A DNA stretch of 64,000 bases, taken from Epinephelus fuscoguttatus (lineage: Eukaryota > Chordata > Actinopteri > Perciformes > Serranidae). The position numbers and the translations under genes were made by a program. The stretch covers positions 23,883,437 through 23,947,436 of the forward strand of contig NC_064763.1 of the NCBI RefSeq assembly GCF_011397635.1, read 5' to 3'. Every line of letters begins with the position of its first letter. The stretch's first letter is position 1. Shown piece by piece: positions 26,001 to 37,496 of the stretch. Below the pieces are notes generated by a model. The model was not told where the DNA came from, ran no database searches, and saw nothing but the letters and a program-made list of their open reading frames with translations.

Positions 26001-26912
26001 TTAATAACATACAATATAATCAACACATTTATCATGATGTAATGTTTTGGATTAAACCTTTACTGTTCGTGAGGAGGAGGGTTCACAAACGACCCAGCAG
26101 AATATAAAGTAATTAAGCTTCCAGCTGCAACATTAAAGTGATTAACACATGAATGCATCAATAATTACAATCCAATATTATTCTGAAATGAGCTACGCTG
26201 CATGCTGAGGACTTCTGCTTTTGGTACTTTGAGAATATATGTGATGCAAGCACTTTTGCACTTTTAATTAACTGAACAATTGAATGCAAACTTGTATTTA
26301 AAGTCTTTATACACTGACATTGCTGCTTCTTCTTCAGAAATCAGAGTACTTATTGCATCAGAGGTGACGACTCCCCTGTTCTGTGCAGTCTCCTGTGCCA
26401 CATTTAAAACAACTGATATTGAATTATGTTCTTAAAAATGTGCCGCCTTGGATAAAACAGCCACAGTGAACAGAACCGTTACTGATATTATAACGTTAAC
26501 GCGATAATATAGACTGTTTGAAACGAACCATGACGTTGACATTTGCCAGAACCGTAATACCTATATTACCTGTATATTCTGTGAGTTAACATGAGGGTGT
26601 TTTCTTTTGTAGCAAACCAACAGTCTGTCTAGAAACAATAATTCGTCTCCCATCAACATATCTGGTCCGGTTCGGCTAACTCGTAACGTTAGCTGTAAAA
26701 TTCAGCTAGCAACATCAACGGTAGCTAACGACAGACAGGCTGAGTGTGACAAGACAAGTGTCGCAGTGCTTCGTATTTCCACTCGCAGACAGCTCACTGT
26801 TTATTAAACTGCCGAGACACCGGTTGATTTGGTCCGACAGTCCAACGAGCACACAGTGATAAAAAGGGAGTGGACCAAATAGTCAAAAAAACAATCTCAT
26901 ACCTTCCGCCAT
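10683..26912 (-). CDS. ankfy1: ANKFY1 (Rabankyrin-5), BTB-ankyrin-FYVE endosomal protein, 25 coding exons
   Basis: Exons: 26912-26903, 24849-24642, 23303-23185, 22769-22634, 22502-22379, 19755-19606, 19504-19339, 19065-18861, 18780-18712, 18506-18304, 18212-18115, 17848-17647, 17526-17428, 17329-17176, 16633-16465, 15735-15617, 15404-15248, 14972-14772, 14646-14470, 14351-14204, 12529-12439, 12276-12152, 12044-11898, 11002-10912, 10815-10683. The total is 3501 bases, or 1166 aa (human 1169), with all joins in frame. Residues 1-45 are a coiled coil (MAEEEVAKLQKHL), about 70-165 the BTB domain (SDLKVKV, SAHKFVLAARSD), about 220-1090 some 20 ankyrin repeats, and about 1098-1160 the FYVE finger. 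The human protein is a Rab5 effector that binds PI3P on early endosomes and acts in macropinocytosis and endosome trafficking; I infer the same here. Long introns carry hAT, PIF/Harbinger-like and SINE insertions. Confidence 0.97.
11331..11546 (-). repeat. tRNA-derived SINE in ANKFY1 intron 23
   Basis: Read on the plus strand it runs from 'ttttattagacaggacag' through 'gtagagagagg' and 'agcaaagggtcacaggccagagtcag' to 'taaccactgagctactgggtgccc'. The last part is the complement of a tRNA-like A box. This is the common fish SINE layout, inserted in the minus sense. A related head is at 49.43-49.51 kb. Confidence 0.6.
12814..13654. mobile_element. Palindromic hAT-type element in ANKFY1 intron 21, holding an inverted ANKFY1 fragment
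   Basis: Two arms of about 186 bp, 12814-12999 and 13469-13654, are inverted copies of each other (over 90% identical by eye). Both outer ends read TAGTGTTGTCACGATAC, a hAT-like terminus. Each arm also holds an inner hAT-like terminus, TAGGGGTGTAA, near 12950 and 13518. Between the arms lie a copied ANKFY1 fragment (13003-13145), a second palindromic piece with 'ggtatacggtatacc' (about 13149-13163), and about 13376-13470 reading KKGKRKSELQREATRNNTNLVEHL, which resembles the end of a BED zinc finger of a hAT transposase. I saw no convincing 8-bp target duplication. Confidence 0.7.
13003..13145 (+). pseudogene. Inverted copy of ANKFY1 exon 22 start plus adjoining intron
   Basis: This 143-bp stretch is the reverse complement of 12232-12377. 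It covers 45 bp of exon 22, its splice acceptor (ctgctcag/gggtcagtc) and about 100 bp of the intron upstream. Only two base changes and one 3-base gap separate it from the source, so it is young. It lies antisense to ANKFY1 transcription, inside the palindromic hAT-type element, starting right beside the end of the left arm. Confidence 0.9.
13660..14060. repeat. Tandem duplication of about 200 bp in ANKFY1 intron 20/21 region
   Basis: Units at about 13665-13865 and 13868-14060 share 'acaactcacaaggttcac'-like starts, 'caaatacaacatgctaa.gttattagcacaag' and 'ctatggcatt.taca.tgta', followed by 'ctcatat.aa.ccagga'. They abut the right arm of the hAT-type palindrome and may be part of the same composite insertion. 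Confidence 0.55.
14649..14700. repeat. GA-rich simple repeat next to ANKFY1 exon 19
   Basis: A run of (GA)n and GGA units lies just upstream (in gene sense) of exon 19, close to its acceptor at 14647-14648. On the coding strand it is a CT-rich tract that extends the polypyrimidine tract. Confidence 0.6.
17005..17080 (+). repeat. tRNA-like SINE head fragment
   Basis: 'ggtggccgaggggttaag' resembles a tRNA A box and 'gtgtttgaatctcgcc' a degenerate B box. No complete cloverleaf can be drawn, so this is most likely a SINE remnant in ANKFY1 intron 14. Confidence 0.45.
20186..20376. repeat. Probable MITE fragment in ANKFY1 intron 5
   Basis: It contains 'gttttcaaaagtctccgttttt' and 'gtgtggacac...gtaaacacag', motifs common to a fish DNA-transposon remnant. 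The ends are not defined. Confidence 0.35.
21303..21440. repeat. Dispersed repeat copy, second copy at 28888-29030
   Basis: Shared blocks include 'gtgagctt.agc.ccacattt.aaa', 'taaatgtcttgcttttta' and 'gacagatagccagctggctg' versus 'gacagacagctagctgtg'. The element type is unknown. Confidence 0.5.
21499..22190. mobile_element. PIF/Harbinger-like MITE in ANKFY1 intron 5
   Basis: The ends are inverted repeats: AGCCCAGTTTCCATCA on the left and TCAGTGGAAACGGGGCT on the right, flanked on both sides by TAA (21496-21498 and 22191-22193). A 3-bp TAA duplication and GGTACC-rich subterminal repeats suit the Harbinger superfamily. No transposase remains; the 692 bp are non-coding. Confidence 0.65.
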
Positions 26913-27000
26913 GTTGCTCAGCGTTAGCTCCGTGGCCCGATGCTCTCTATCGCGATATGACAGAGAGTGAGAGGCAGTGGCGCTGCGTTCAGGGTGCTTC
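26640..27000 (-). promoter_or_regulatory. ankfy1: ANKFY1 first exon and probable promoter area
   Basis: Exon 1 codes for only ATG GCG GAA G (26912-26903), inside a Kozak-type context (aacATGG) and followed by GTATGAG. The DNA around it has several CG and 'gctaac' motifs. The transcription start is not visible. A Tc1-type MITE begins only 245 bp upstream of the start codon. Confidence 0.5.
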
Positions 27001-27156
27001 TCAAAAACACGGCCATGGATAGTTTATCACATGATGCTTCTTACACAGAATATTATCTTTTAAAAATTGTAATTTTACATACATGGTTTGATTTCAGTGG
27101 TGGGGGAAGTACTCAGAGATTTTATATAACTAAAAGTAGCAATACCACAGAGTATA

Positions 27157-27650
27157 CACCGATCAGACAAAACATTAAAACCACTGACAAGTGAAGTAAC
27201 ATTGATCATCTTGTTACAATGCAATGTTTGGGCATCCTTGGGACATGCTGGTACCTCATCTCGCAACCAACAGGACTCAAAAGATCTGCTGTGAAGGCCC
27301 TGGTGCCAGACACAACCGGGCATCCCCAGACTGAGGCCCCACCATGGATGGGCGGTATGTCTGGGGTATTGGCATGTCCCACAGATGCTTGGTCAAATTG
27401 GGAACTGGGGAATTAGGAGGCCAGGTCAATGCCTTGGGCTCTTTGTGAAGATCCTTGGGCCATTCGTGAGCAGTTTTTGCAGTGTGGCATGGGGCATTGT
27501 CCTGCTGGGGGGGCCACTGCCATCTGGGAGTAGCATCCACATATATGCCAGTACCCAAGGTTTCCCAGCAGAACACTGCATTGTAACAAGGTTATGATCA
27601 AAGTTATGAATTTCACCTGTCAGTGCTTTAAATGCTTTGGCTGATCAGTG
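27157..27650. mobile_element. Tc1-derived MITE upstream of ANKFY1
   Basis: The ends are CACCGATCAGACAAAACATT on the left and the inverted 'gctttggctgatcagtg' on the right, flanked by TA on each side (27155-27156, 27651-27652). The interior is made of scrambled pieces of the same Tc1 transposase family seen at 3.0-3.8 kb, with minus-strand 'QQDNAPCHT' and 'PPNSPVPNLTKHLW' traces. At 494 bp it cannot move itself. Confidence 0.75.
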
Positions 27651-27652
27651 TA

Positions 27653-29800
27653 CATACTCTGTTAGAAGAATTTTTACTTATAGGGATAGTGGGGTTTTAT
27701 AGGCTAGTTATCCATAGACAGTATATTACATACAGCAGAAGTCAGTCCGCATGCCCTAAGTTTTGGAGAAGAAAGCTGTAGTCTGACATGGAAGTGAGGC
27801 AATGTACTGCTGTGGAAGGGTCAGCATGTTTTGTCACTAACCCCTCCAAAGCAGTTCATTGCTGAGCTTCTGTGTCAGACTCCAGCCTGCTTTTCAAAAC
27901 CTGGGGCATGCTGACCGACACCTACTGACTATCAATAAATACCCAATACAACCCCACTTAAAAAGTCCAAGCTATCACTGTACAGAGTATCGTTATCAAA
28001 ATATACCTAAAGTAGCCAAACATCTAATAGAGTGGCGTAGGAATGAGTCCTAAAATGCTGAAATGACATAGCATTTTAGCGCTCCTCGTCTTGAAGTCAA
28101 TGGGTTTTCTAAATGGGCTTTTGGTTAGATACCTGAAAGAAGATCTGTGGTTAACACAAGCTTAAGAGACTCACATTTTGTGCAATGACATAAAATACAT
28201 CAATTAATACTCCATTTGTGAATTTTGAAGCCTTTAGATGACTTAAAAAGGTGGTTGCCATCAAGTGAATTGAATTTAGGCTTCAAAAATCATAAAAGTG
28301 GTGTTTATTTGTGACGATTATCTCACTGAACATAACACATTAAGTATCATAAACTTTTGTTTGCCACAGATCTGACTTTCTGCGATAACCCAGGGTAGTA
28401 AATCCCACTGGCTTTTTGACAAGGGAACCAGGGTGATGCTAACATCCATGTTAGTCTTTCAACACTCTATTTAAAAGCCATACTAATGTGTCCGGCATAC
28501 GTCCACAGTTAAAGCACATAGTGGATTCAAGTCCCTGTATCCATAATGCTACAATAATAAATGTAGTAGACCGTGAATGAAAACAAAAAAGAAAATATGG
28601 TATTCAGTTTGTGATCATTCAAACTCTAAAACTTTCCTTCAGTAGTTGACAGTGATGTGCTTGCGGAGACTGGACACCAATTACACACCTATAGGCATCT
28701 GTGAACTCCACTAAAAATGTATTTTGTACAAAGTTAATCTGCTGTAACGTTACAGTAGCTCTGATAATCTAAATATTTGGCTCCATGATTTGTATGGAAA
28801 CCCATTTCGACTAATGTCATTAAAAACACACACGCAAAATGATGTCAAGTACAAGAGATCTTTTCTTTAAGTTAGATGCACCATTGACTCGGTGAGCTTT
28901 AGCACCACATTTCAAAGCACTGTTTGTTTAGAAAGGGTGACATTTTAGTGTTTTGTAGTTTAAATGTCTTGCTTTTTAAATTTTTGTTGCTTTTGTTGAC
29001 AGACAGCTAGCTGTGTTAACATACTGTGGCCACCCTCGTCTCCTCCCAGGTCTCCACAGGGAGCAAGCAGCTTCATTTTTAGCTACAAACCCCCTTCAGC
29101 ACTGTTACCAATGTTAGCACCTTTAGCTGCACTGACGCTGCTGACGGCACTAACAGAGCTATAAGTAGTTACAAATGCTGAAGGGGGTTTCCTGCTCAAA
29201 ACCCAGGCAATGTGCTCTTAATTGCTGCGTGAGGGGATTGGAGAGTGGGTACAGTTTTTATGGTGACTCTGTTGGGTTGGGACAGCATTACAAGTAGTAA
29301 CTGCTGAATGAATGGCGACGCTAGCTTATGTTAGCTCCTACCAGGCCCGGGTGGTGCCCAGTGCAGTAAATTGAAAAGTAGCAAAATGAACCAACATGTG
29401 TAACCAGTCAAAAATATTCCTGGCAGTTAACTGATCAACTGTTGATATCCCTACTTGCAAAAATTAATGACTTAAACATGAGAAACACAATATTTTGACC
29501 TGGGCTTATCATCACAAAGTTGTTTGCATGAGCTAAAAAACCAGACTTGTGCAAATGTAGACAATGTTTCTCATTATTTTGGGATACTAAGTCATTACTT
29601 TGAGAAAGTTTCTTATGACTGTTGATCTTTTTTTTCTATGTTTGTCATCATTTGTTTGAAATACTGAAAAATAAACCAGGTAAAAAAATGATTAGGCAAT
29701 CTATAAATTAATATTTTTCCAATGAAAACACTTTGTGTAAAGGTTTCTGTTGTGTGTCATGAGCAATATGTAATTAATGCTGTGTCCAAAAAAAACGCAC
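27653..29800. other. Intergenic stretch between ANKFY1 and UBE2G1
   Basis: No gene was found. Part (about 27770-27965) is a dispersed repeat related, in inverted sense, to 11565-11725 in ANKFY1: 'ctgggg.catgc.gac.accta' and 'caaccccactt.aaaa' are shared. Bases 28888-29030 repeat 21303-21440. The rest shows nothing I can name. Confidence 0.45.
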
Positions 29801-30374
29801 CTGAATTAAATACACAATTAATTATTGAAAAAAAGTCATATTTTAGAAGAACTCACTACAGGTGACAGGTTTCATAACATGAAAAATATACATCAGTATT
29901 TTGTCTTTGTACATTAGGCAAAACTGCAATAGTTCAGTGAGCAGAATAATCGTGAGATTGTGGATCGGGGGGGGGGGAGCGACAAAACAAAAGGGGCACA
30001 CATACTGTACACACAAACACTCAAACATTTGCAAACAAAACCTCAGAAACATTCAGCAAAAAAAAAAAAAAACCAACAAAAAAAAAAAATTACAACAAAG
30101 CATGCATAACAATTCCTACCGAGGACAACACAGACGAGGAAAAGAGAGGCTGCTAAAAGAACAGAATACTGGAGAAGACGACCTCAAATTGTATCAGGAT
30201 ATCAAAAATTAACACTTCATACTAGGGGGAGTTATTGCTACACCAAATTGTTACCATTATACAGATTCCCTGTGTACTGGCTTTTAAATAAAGTCATACG
30301 TAAGTGGTACACAATTTCTCCATCTTTTTTTTCCCAACATTTTTTAACACTTGTTCAATGCAGGGTGAAGTGGC

Positions 30375-31051
30375 CAAGCATTTTATTAGGAGGCACTTTT
30401 GAAAAAAGATAAAGAAAATTTAGCATGCAAGAAAATGAAGTGAACTGAGAAGGATGGTAAGACTCTCGATGGATAAAGAAAAACCAAATCATTCGGGTAC
30501 ATGATGTTGTGTATTCTAATATGTCGGCGTTCCCTTCACCAGTCACGTCACTCATCTCCTGCTTGAATCAATCGAGCTCTCCGCAGGTGTATTTGTCCAA
30601 CAGTGTCACAATTCTCTTTCTATTTAAGACTCAAACACTCTAAAGAGAACTAATGCATGCTGGAGCTGAGAGAGGGAAAATGAACAAAAATAAAACTATC
30701 TGGGCCAGAGCTATTCATTTGGTCTAAGTGTTTTGATGGATGGAGAGGGAGCTTATATATTATCCGGTTTAGTCTGTGCTATATACATGTCTTTACAATA
30801 TCTTCCTGAATGTTGAAGCAGTTCATAGACTTGAAAAATGTTTTATCATCTTCTGGGTTGTTGTTTTTTTTTGTTGTTTTTTTTGAGTTGGCACTTGCTT
30901 GGCGGTTTTCTGTCAGCCTTGGTAGTCACTGTTATGTTCTATTGCAGCCTATAGTAGCCAGTCTGTTCCTGCCAAAATTAAGGAGGACGAGCCTGGCGAC
31001 AGGGTGGAAGAGTGCAGGAAACAGTGCCATGTTGATTTTTCAATTGGAGAC
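30375..31051 (-). other. ube2g1: Candidate UBE2G1 3' UTR exon
   Basis: On the minus strand a strong acceptor (TTCTCTCCCCACAG/GTCTCC) ends at 31052. About 2 kb upstream in gene sense, a GC-type donor (AGG/GCAAGTAT) lies at 33119/33118, 33 bases past the UBE2G1 stop. An AATAAA on the minus strand is at 30387-30382. I recall human UBE2G1 also having a non-coding last exon, but this join is inference. Confidence 0.45.
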
Positions 31052-31339
31052 CTGTGGGGAGAGAAGCACACAAGAAACAACAAAAAAGAGATGTGTTAGG
31101 AAGCAGCGAGTTCTAAAGTCAACATGAGAAACAAATATTGAATGATAAAAAAATCAGTGGTATGTTACGCCAAGTAGATGTGTGTGCTAGTCAAAGTTAG
31201 GATGTTAAGTCTATAGGCAGCTCATTGATAGTTGTAGTGTAGACAGCTTGACACTTGTTGAGTTGCACAATGAGTCAGATGAAAAGGTGTAAGACGATTA
31301 TTTCAACTGATACAAACCATTTCATCGAAACGGACAAAA

Positions 31340-31822
31340 TGGCTTAAATGTCAATTAATAAATATGTGTATAAATAAATGAATTTAGGGATACATAAATT
31401 AATACAGAAATAAATAAAAGTATAAATAAATAAGGAAATAAATAAATGTCTGAATGAACATAGAAATTAATAAATAAATGTAAACAAAATTTATAAAATA
31501 AATACATAAATAAAAATATAAATATACAAATGTAAAAATAAAAAAAATAAATAGGTATGGGGATAAATAAATAATGTATAAATAAAAAATAAAATAGAAA
31601 TAAATGCATGACTGATTGAAATCTAATAATAAAAGACATAAATGCATATTTTAATTTATTTCTACAATTTCGTACAACATTTATTTTTATCTGTATTTAT
31701 TTCAGCATTTATTTGCACCTTTTTTTTTTTTTTACCATATTTATTTCTGAATTTTTCATACATTTAATCCTGTATTTATTTATTTATTTATTTATTTATT
31801 TATATCAGTCATTTTTCATCCT
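31340..31822. repeat. AT-rich hairpin MITE (same family as 4.2 kb and 58.0 kb)
   Basis: The left arm is (TAAATAAATA)-rich and the right arm is TATTTATT-rich, ending 'cagtcatttttcatcctccc' as the 4.8-kb copy does. It lies in the proposed UBE2G1 3' UTR intron. Confidence 0.6.
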
Positions 31823-31874
31823 CCCTACTTATGCTCCAATCAAGTGAATTATCACCTAACTTACTCTTGCTAAT

Positions 31875-32915
31875 TAGGGCCGTAACGGTACATGTATTTG
31901 TGTCGAACCGTTTGGTACGCGACTTTCGGTTCGGCACGACCCTGTATCGAATTATTGGGTGCAGGATATTATTTTATTTTATTTTAATTCCGTTTTTGCG
32001 AGCCAAACCATTTAAAATATCTAGTTCCCCGACGGGCATAATTGAGTGACGGACCGAGTCCAACCGTAAATCTCCGCTTTCACTTTGTGCAGCGCATTCT
32101 TGCATTTTGACAACATGGCAAGTGAGCCTGACGAACCTGAAGACCCACCCGCAAACCTTAAGTCCTCCATTTGGGAACACTTTGGTTTCAGGGTAAAATA
32201 CGAAGATGGAAATAAACAAGTTGACAAGACAAAAGCAGTGTGCTGACACTGCAGAACAGTGGTCGGGTATGCACTTGGAAACACGTCTAACATGCTAATG
32301 CATCCAGTTTGAACGTTAACCGGCACGACTAGAAAGAGCCATCTGGTGCAAACTACGATATCGTCGTCGTTTTAAAAGAAAGAGCATTTCCCTGACCAAA
32401 GAAATAACCAACGCCATTGGAGCTGAGTAAAACTGTTTAAGCTGCACTTTAGATATAAGCATGTTTTGTTTACTGCACTTTAACAAAGTGGGAAAGCTAA
32501 GTAAGTTCCTAGTAAAACTGAATCTGAGCAGGCTTTAAAGCTGACCAGCTGCACGATACTTTTTATTTTAATTGAGTAAAACTGTTTAAGCTGAAATTTA
32601 TATTTATATTTTTCATTCAAAAAATGTGTTAAAAAAACAGCAGGATTTTATTTTTCACTTTTATATTTCTATTTTCATTCAAACAATGTGAAAAAGCAGG
32701 ATTTTATATATATATTTGTTTCATTCAAAAATTGTGTAAAAAGAGTTAACTGCTGTGGTGGTATGTTTTAATAAGGTTACCAATAAGTAAAAGATATTTA
32801 ATAGTTATCTATTTTTTTCATTACTGTACTGGAGAAAAAAAACAAAAAAACGAACCGTGACTTGTGTACCGAGGTGCGTACCAAACCGTGATTTTTGTGT
32901 ACCGTTACACCCCTA
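31875..32915 (+). mobile_element. hAT transposon remnant with 8-bp target duplication
   Basis: The termini are TAGGGCCGTAACGGTACA on the left and the complement of TAGGGGTGTAACGGTACA on the right. They are flanked by ttgctaat (31867-31874) and ttactaat (32916-32923), a 7/8 match as expected for hAT. Inside, the plus strand from ATG 32115 reads as the BED zinc finger start of a ZBED/hAT transposase (IWEHFGFRVKYEDG, then KAVC-HCRTVVGYALGNTSN). An in-frame TGA replaces the residue after KAVC (likely CGA to TGA), and the rest of the transposase is gone. It is non-autonomous, 1041 bp. Confidence 0.85.
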
Positions 32916-33151
32916 TTACTAATGAAAGAAAAAAAATCAAACATCAAAGATTAGTATGTTATGCAGTTTTAGTTGAAATGTTCCAGTTAGTTCAAACCTG
33001 TACCTAATAAACTGGCAACTCAGTACAGATTACATTTTGTTACATGCAGGTATTTGTGAACAACTGAAATTAGTTGTGATTCAAAGATATTAAAAGGGTT
33101 AAAGTGAAGGATACTTGCCCTGAAAACATGAAGCTAGATCCTTGCTAAATA

Positions 33152-36100
33152 TCACTCAAACGCAGTCTCTTGGCTTTTTCGTACACAACGTGCAACTTTC
33201 CTCTTAAATGCGCCGTGTCTGTCCTCCCTCCACTCTTTCTGCAGAGAGGAAATAAGATAAAGACAATTAATTTTCATATCTTTGTAATATACTGCATGTC
33301 TCTCTTTTCAGTTGGTCATATTATCTATACGTGTACAAAATTATAATTAATAATAAATTCATGTATTGGTCATAGATTTTGTCAGACATGTACTTTTTAA
33401 TGCTGTCTAAAACATTAACCAGGTAATTCTTGCATTTCATAGACTGTTGTGGTCTGAGATGACCACTAGATATCTTGTTTAGAAAATAAAAGCACATTCA
33501 TTTTATTCAGATACCATTTTTAATCTACTTTAAAAAAAAAAAAAAAAAAAAAAAGTAAACTTACTGCAGCATCCACATTGGCTGGTGAGTCACCATTTGG
33601 GTCTGCCAGCATAGAGATAACACTAATCATGATGGTTTCCACTGTGTGGATAGGCAGCCAACGCTCCTCTGGTTTCTCATAGCCATACTTGTCCTCTCCG
33701 GGCTCGTGCAAAATAGAAATACATACGTCTCCATTCTTGTCAACTGAAAGAAAAAACAAAAACATGTAGAATACAATTTATGAGGCAGAAAATGCTTTCA
33801 CTATTCTTACAACCTTCAATGCTTCAATCCTGATTTAATTTGATGTTTTTTCTTTTTAATTTGAATTCGACATGTGAATTAACTTTAAAAAACTATATTA
33901 AAAATGTTTGAATGCATTTAACATGTTATGAGGAATAGTGATTAAATATATCAAATCCTATGTTCCTCAGTGTTTTTCCAAAGTGACCATGGTGCATTTC
34001 AGTTTATTTTTTGGACATCAATTGCAATTGTACTTAAAAATTAAAACCTTATTTATTAGCCTGTTATAACTGCACAGTGGACTCTTATTTATGGAGGACG
34101 GTCAATGCCAAAATAAAAACAAATTAATGACTCAATAAATAAATTAATTAACAAGCCATTATATTAGCCAAAACAATTTTAAAAATAATAGAAGCCTTTA
34201 ATTAATTGATAAAATGTGAGATAAGTTTGGTATTAGATTGAATTTGCCTCTTTATTTATCTTTGTAATAATTTACCTATTTATTTACTTTTCTATTTATT
34301 TTTCCTTTTTATTTATTTTTTAAAATTATTTTTTTCCATTTTAATTTATTTTTTAAATGTATTTATTTATTCACTTACTGTTTCTATACTGTTTTCCGTT
34401 TGCATTGTCCCCTTACTTATTTCTGCATCACTTTTTATACCTTTCTTGTTTATTTCCCTTTTTTAAGTTTGTAAGCTTCCGTCCTCTGTTCTCACTGAGC
34501 GTGTTGTGAAAAAGTATTCCTCTGAATGATAATTTAAAAAAGGCAGTTTAAGACTATGAACTACTGCAGTCACTGCAGGATTGAGCTTTATGTTGAACTT
34601 ATATTTAATGAATTTCTGTAAACATTCTTTGATATTTCCACACACCACAAAAAGGAAACTCCTCAACATTTCAAATATGGGACTCTAGGATATGCTTACA
34701 TCTTTGAGAGAGAAACTCCTCCTAAAACGTCTTACTACAATAAAACAAATATTATACACAGTGTGCTGCACCTGTACTTACCATTAGGGTGCCAAATATC
34801 TGTGATAAATTTCATTTTAGGTGGCCTGAGTGGGTAGTCTTTGGGAAATGTCAGATGAGCTTTAAACACACCACCTTCACTGTGAATAAAACAGATCAAA
34901 GAGAACAAAAATAAATACAGCAGCTGAATTTTGTTTCAGAACATCTAAAGCAATAAATGCAAGGAGAGTTTTTTTTTAGACACAACATAAGAACACACCT
35001 CTCCGAATACATCTCATGTGTTAGACAGTGATAGACTTACTACAGTGTGTCTGGAGGGCCAATGATGAGGACTTCCCATCTGTAGAGATCATTATCCTCA
35101 ATCAGGCCTGCTGAGAATCCTTCCACTGGGTTTTTGTTCATCTCTAAATATAAATACAGGAATACCAAAAAACAAAGTCAAATCACCATTGACACATATC
35201 ATCATACCAAAAGTATGTTTACTAGACTGATGTTTTATTCTTAAGACTGCTGAGCACACACAATCCATGCCTTCAGGAGGCCTTGCTTGGGGGTTGAATC
35301 AGCGCCATGCTGCCAAACACACACACCATCATGTTTGATATGGACGTGGAAGTACCCCAATATGCCAATTGTTACATGAGCACACATTTCTCTGTGCCAG
35401 GCAGCAAGTGATTCTGCTCCTTTGCTCTTTTTTAATCACATGTCTGCTTGTGTGTATCTGCTCGTCTCTTTGTTAGACACAAACTGACAAATCTGTGGAA
35501 TAAGTAAGCATAGGACTCATACTGTTTAATCTGTCAGAAACAGATCATGTATATTATATATATATCCTTTATACTGTTCATAATAGATTATCAGACCTAT
35601 CCAGATTTGCTCGTGGCTCGTCCAAGCCCCAAAACTATCGCTGCAGATCACAAGCTGCCATGGCGCCACCTAGTGTGAACAGCCTAGTTGGTTAACATGG
35701 GCACTTAAAGGAAGGTGGCCGCGTGCTTTACGGCGCTTCTGTGTCCAGTGTGAATCATGTGCAATAGTTAAAAGGCATCCCATACTCACTCTCTGATTCA
35801 CACATTCATTTTCAAAATATTTACTTCACTTTGCAACTCCTACCTTAACACATAAATTCATTCTAGGGAATAATAAGGGAATTCATTCTAGGCAAACTAA
35901 TTGGTACTCTACATTTTTGCATGCTCATTTACTGCCAAGTTCCAGAAACAAGTGAAGTCTCACACTATGAATTTGATATCTTACAACAAGTATGTCAAAG
36001 CCTGGCCTGGGGGCCAACTGAGATTTAAATGGCCTTTGGCTTGTCCTTCGAAATATACTATACAATTAACACAATAGTGGTCGATCAAGCATGATTGCTT

Positions 36101-37496
36101 TGCATTTTTATCATTCACCACACAATGGCCAGACAGTCATACAGTTTGTAGACTTGCAGTAGGAACTACACAGGTGGAACTAATGTGCTTTTATAGACAG
36201 CTGGCAATAAAGCAAACATATGGTTACCTAACGGCACATATTTCGTGCTAGGTAGCGGACATTCCCAAAGCAAAGAATACTTGAGTACTTGTTCACATCA
36301 AGATTTAACAGTTGCACTTGTGTCATTTGTATTGTTTGTATTTGTTTTCAATAACCCATATGATGTGAGAAAGAGCTGACCCCCAGGTCTTTTCACATTA
36401 TATAATCTGGCCCCTATTCAAAATAGTCTGGACACCCCTGTCTCATAAGTACCAGTGCGTTGGTTACAGACTTAACTTCAATGCCTTTTTAAACTTTAGA
36501 TTTAATTATGATATATATGTCTGCAACAAAGAACATACATTTGTCCATTGAACAGCCCCAGCTATAAAAAACAGGATGTTTCAACTTAAGATATCTGACA
36601 TAAAGTTATTCACCTAATGTCACCCAACTCCCACTCGAAAATATTCAGGTTCAGGTCAATAATCCATCACTATGAGGAGATAATCTGGAAACCTACAAAT
36701 GATCTCAAAAATGTCCCTGAAATGATTTTTTTTTAAAAATTAAAACATATTGACCATAATCTGACTCAACTACTTTTGGAATAATGTTTACATAAAAATA
36801 GCCAAAATAAATAAATAAATAAATAAATAAATAACTCAGGACTGCCTCTTTCAAAACAGCTAATGCGAGATTAACATTAGCTTGTTAGCTTTTTGCGGTG
36901 ACGCTAACAACAGTGACAGCAGCTAACTTTAGCATACAGATCTAACGTTAGCGAGTTGGCCGTTAACAATTCGATATTAACGTTAGTTAGCAAGGGAATC
37001 TGGGTCAACTAGAGGAACGTTACGTGGATTTATGCATGGATACAGCAACTAATATCATGTTGATGGCATAACTAGTCAACAAAATGTCAAAAAATGCAAA
37101 ACACCGCTTGTTATGTCGGTGGTAATACATGTAAACACATCGAGTCAGCTAGAGGCTAACGTTAGCCCAACTGCTGTTAGCTTGCCCGACGCTAGAAAGT
37201 CGGTTGGGACTTCTGACAGCGGCTTTGAACTGAAATCATTATGCGACACTCAACACGCTGAAGGCGTTTCGATCATCTTAATCCACTGTTATAACCTCAA
37301 CGCTGTTCCTTTACCATGGGACAGAAACGTTAGTGTGGAAGGTTCAAGAAAACTGTTAGCGCAACCACAATCGTTTGAATCACAGCTATCGGTAACGTTA
37401 TCGTTACTGAAGGCAGGCAGCGTCTGGTAACACCAAGGTGGTTTAATTACCTGCAAGCTGTCTCCTGAGTAACAGCGCTGACTGAGGCTCTGTCAT
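33152..37496 (-). CDS. ube2g1: UBE2G1, ubiquitin-conjugating enzyme E2 G1, 5 coding exons
   Basis: Exons are 37496-37451, 35143-35041, 34879-34782, 33743-33565 and 33238-33152. They total 513 bases, or 170 aa, the same length as human UBE2G1. All joins are GT-AG and in frame. The UBC fold is complete: an N-terminal helix (MTEPQSALLLRRQLA), WEVLIIGPPDTLYEGG, the HPN motif at His80-Pro81-Asn82, and the catalytic Cys90 in NGDVCISIL. The acidic-loop insertion typical of the UBE2G/CDC34 type (EPGEDKYGYEKPEERW) follows. The enzyme takes ubiquitin from E1 and builds Lys48-linked chains with partner E3 ligases such as CRL4-CRBN. Nothing suggests it is broken. Exon 4 is preceded (in gene sense) by normal intron and followed by a 20-base A-run on the plus strand (33535-33554). 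Confidence 0.97.

Noticed and set aside
31355-31647. Tyr/Phe/Ile-rich open frames on the minus strand
   Set aside because: They are translations of the TAAATA-rich MITE.
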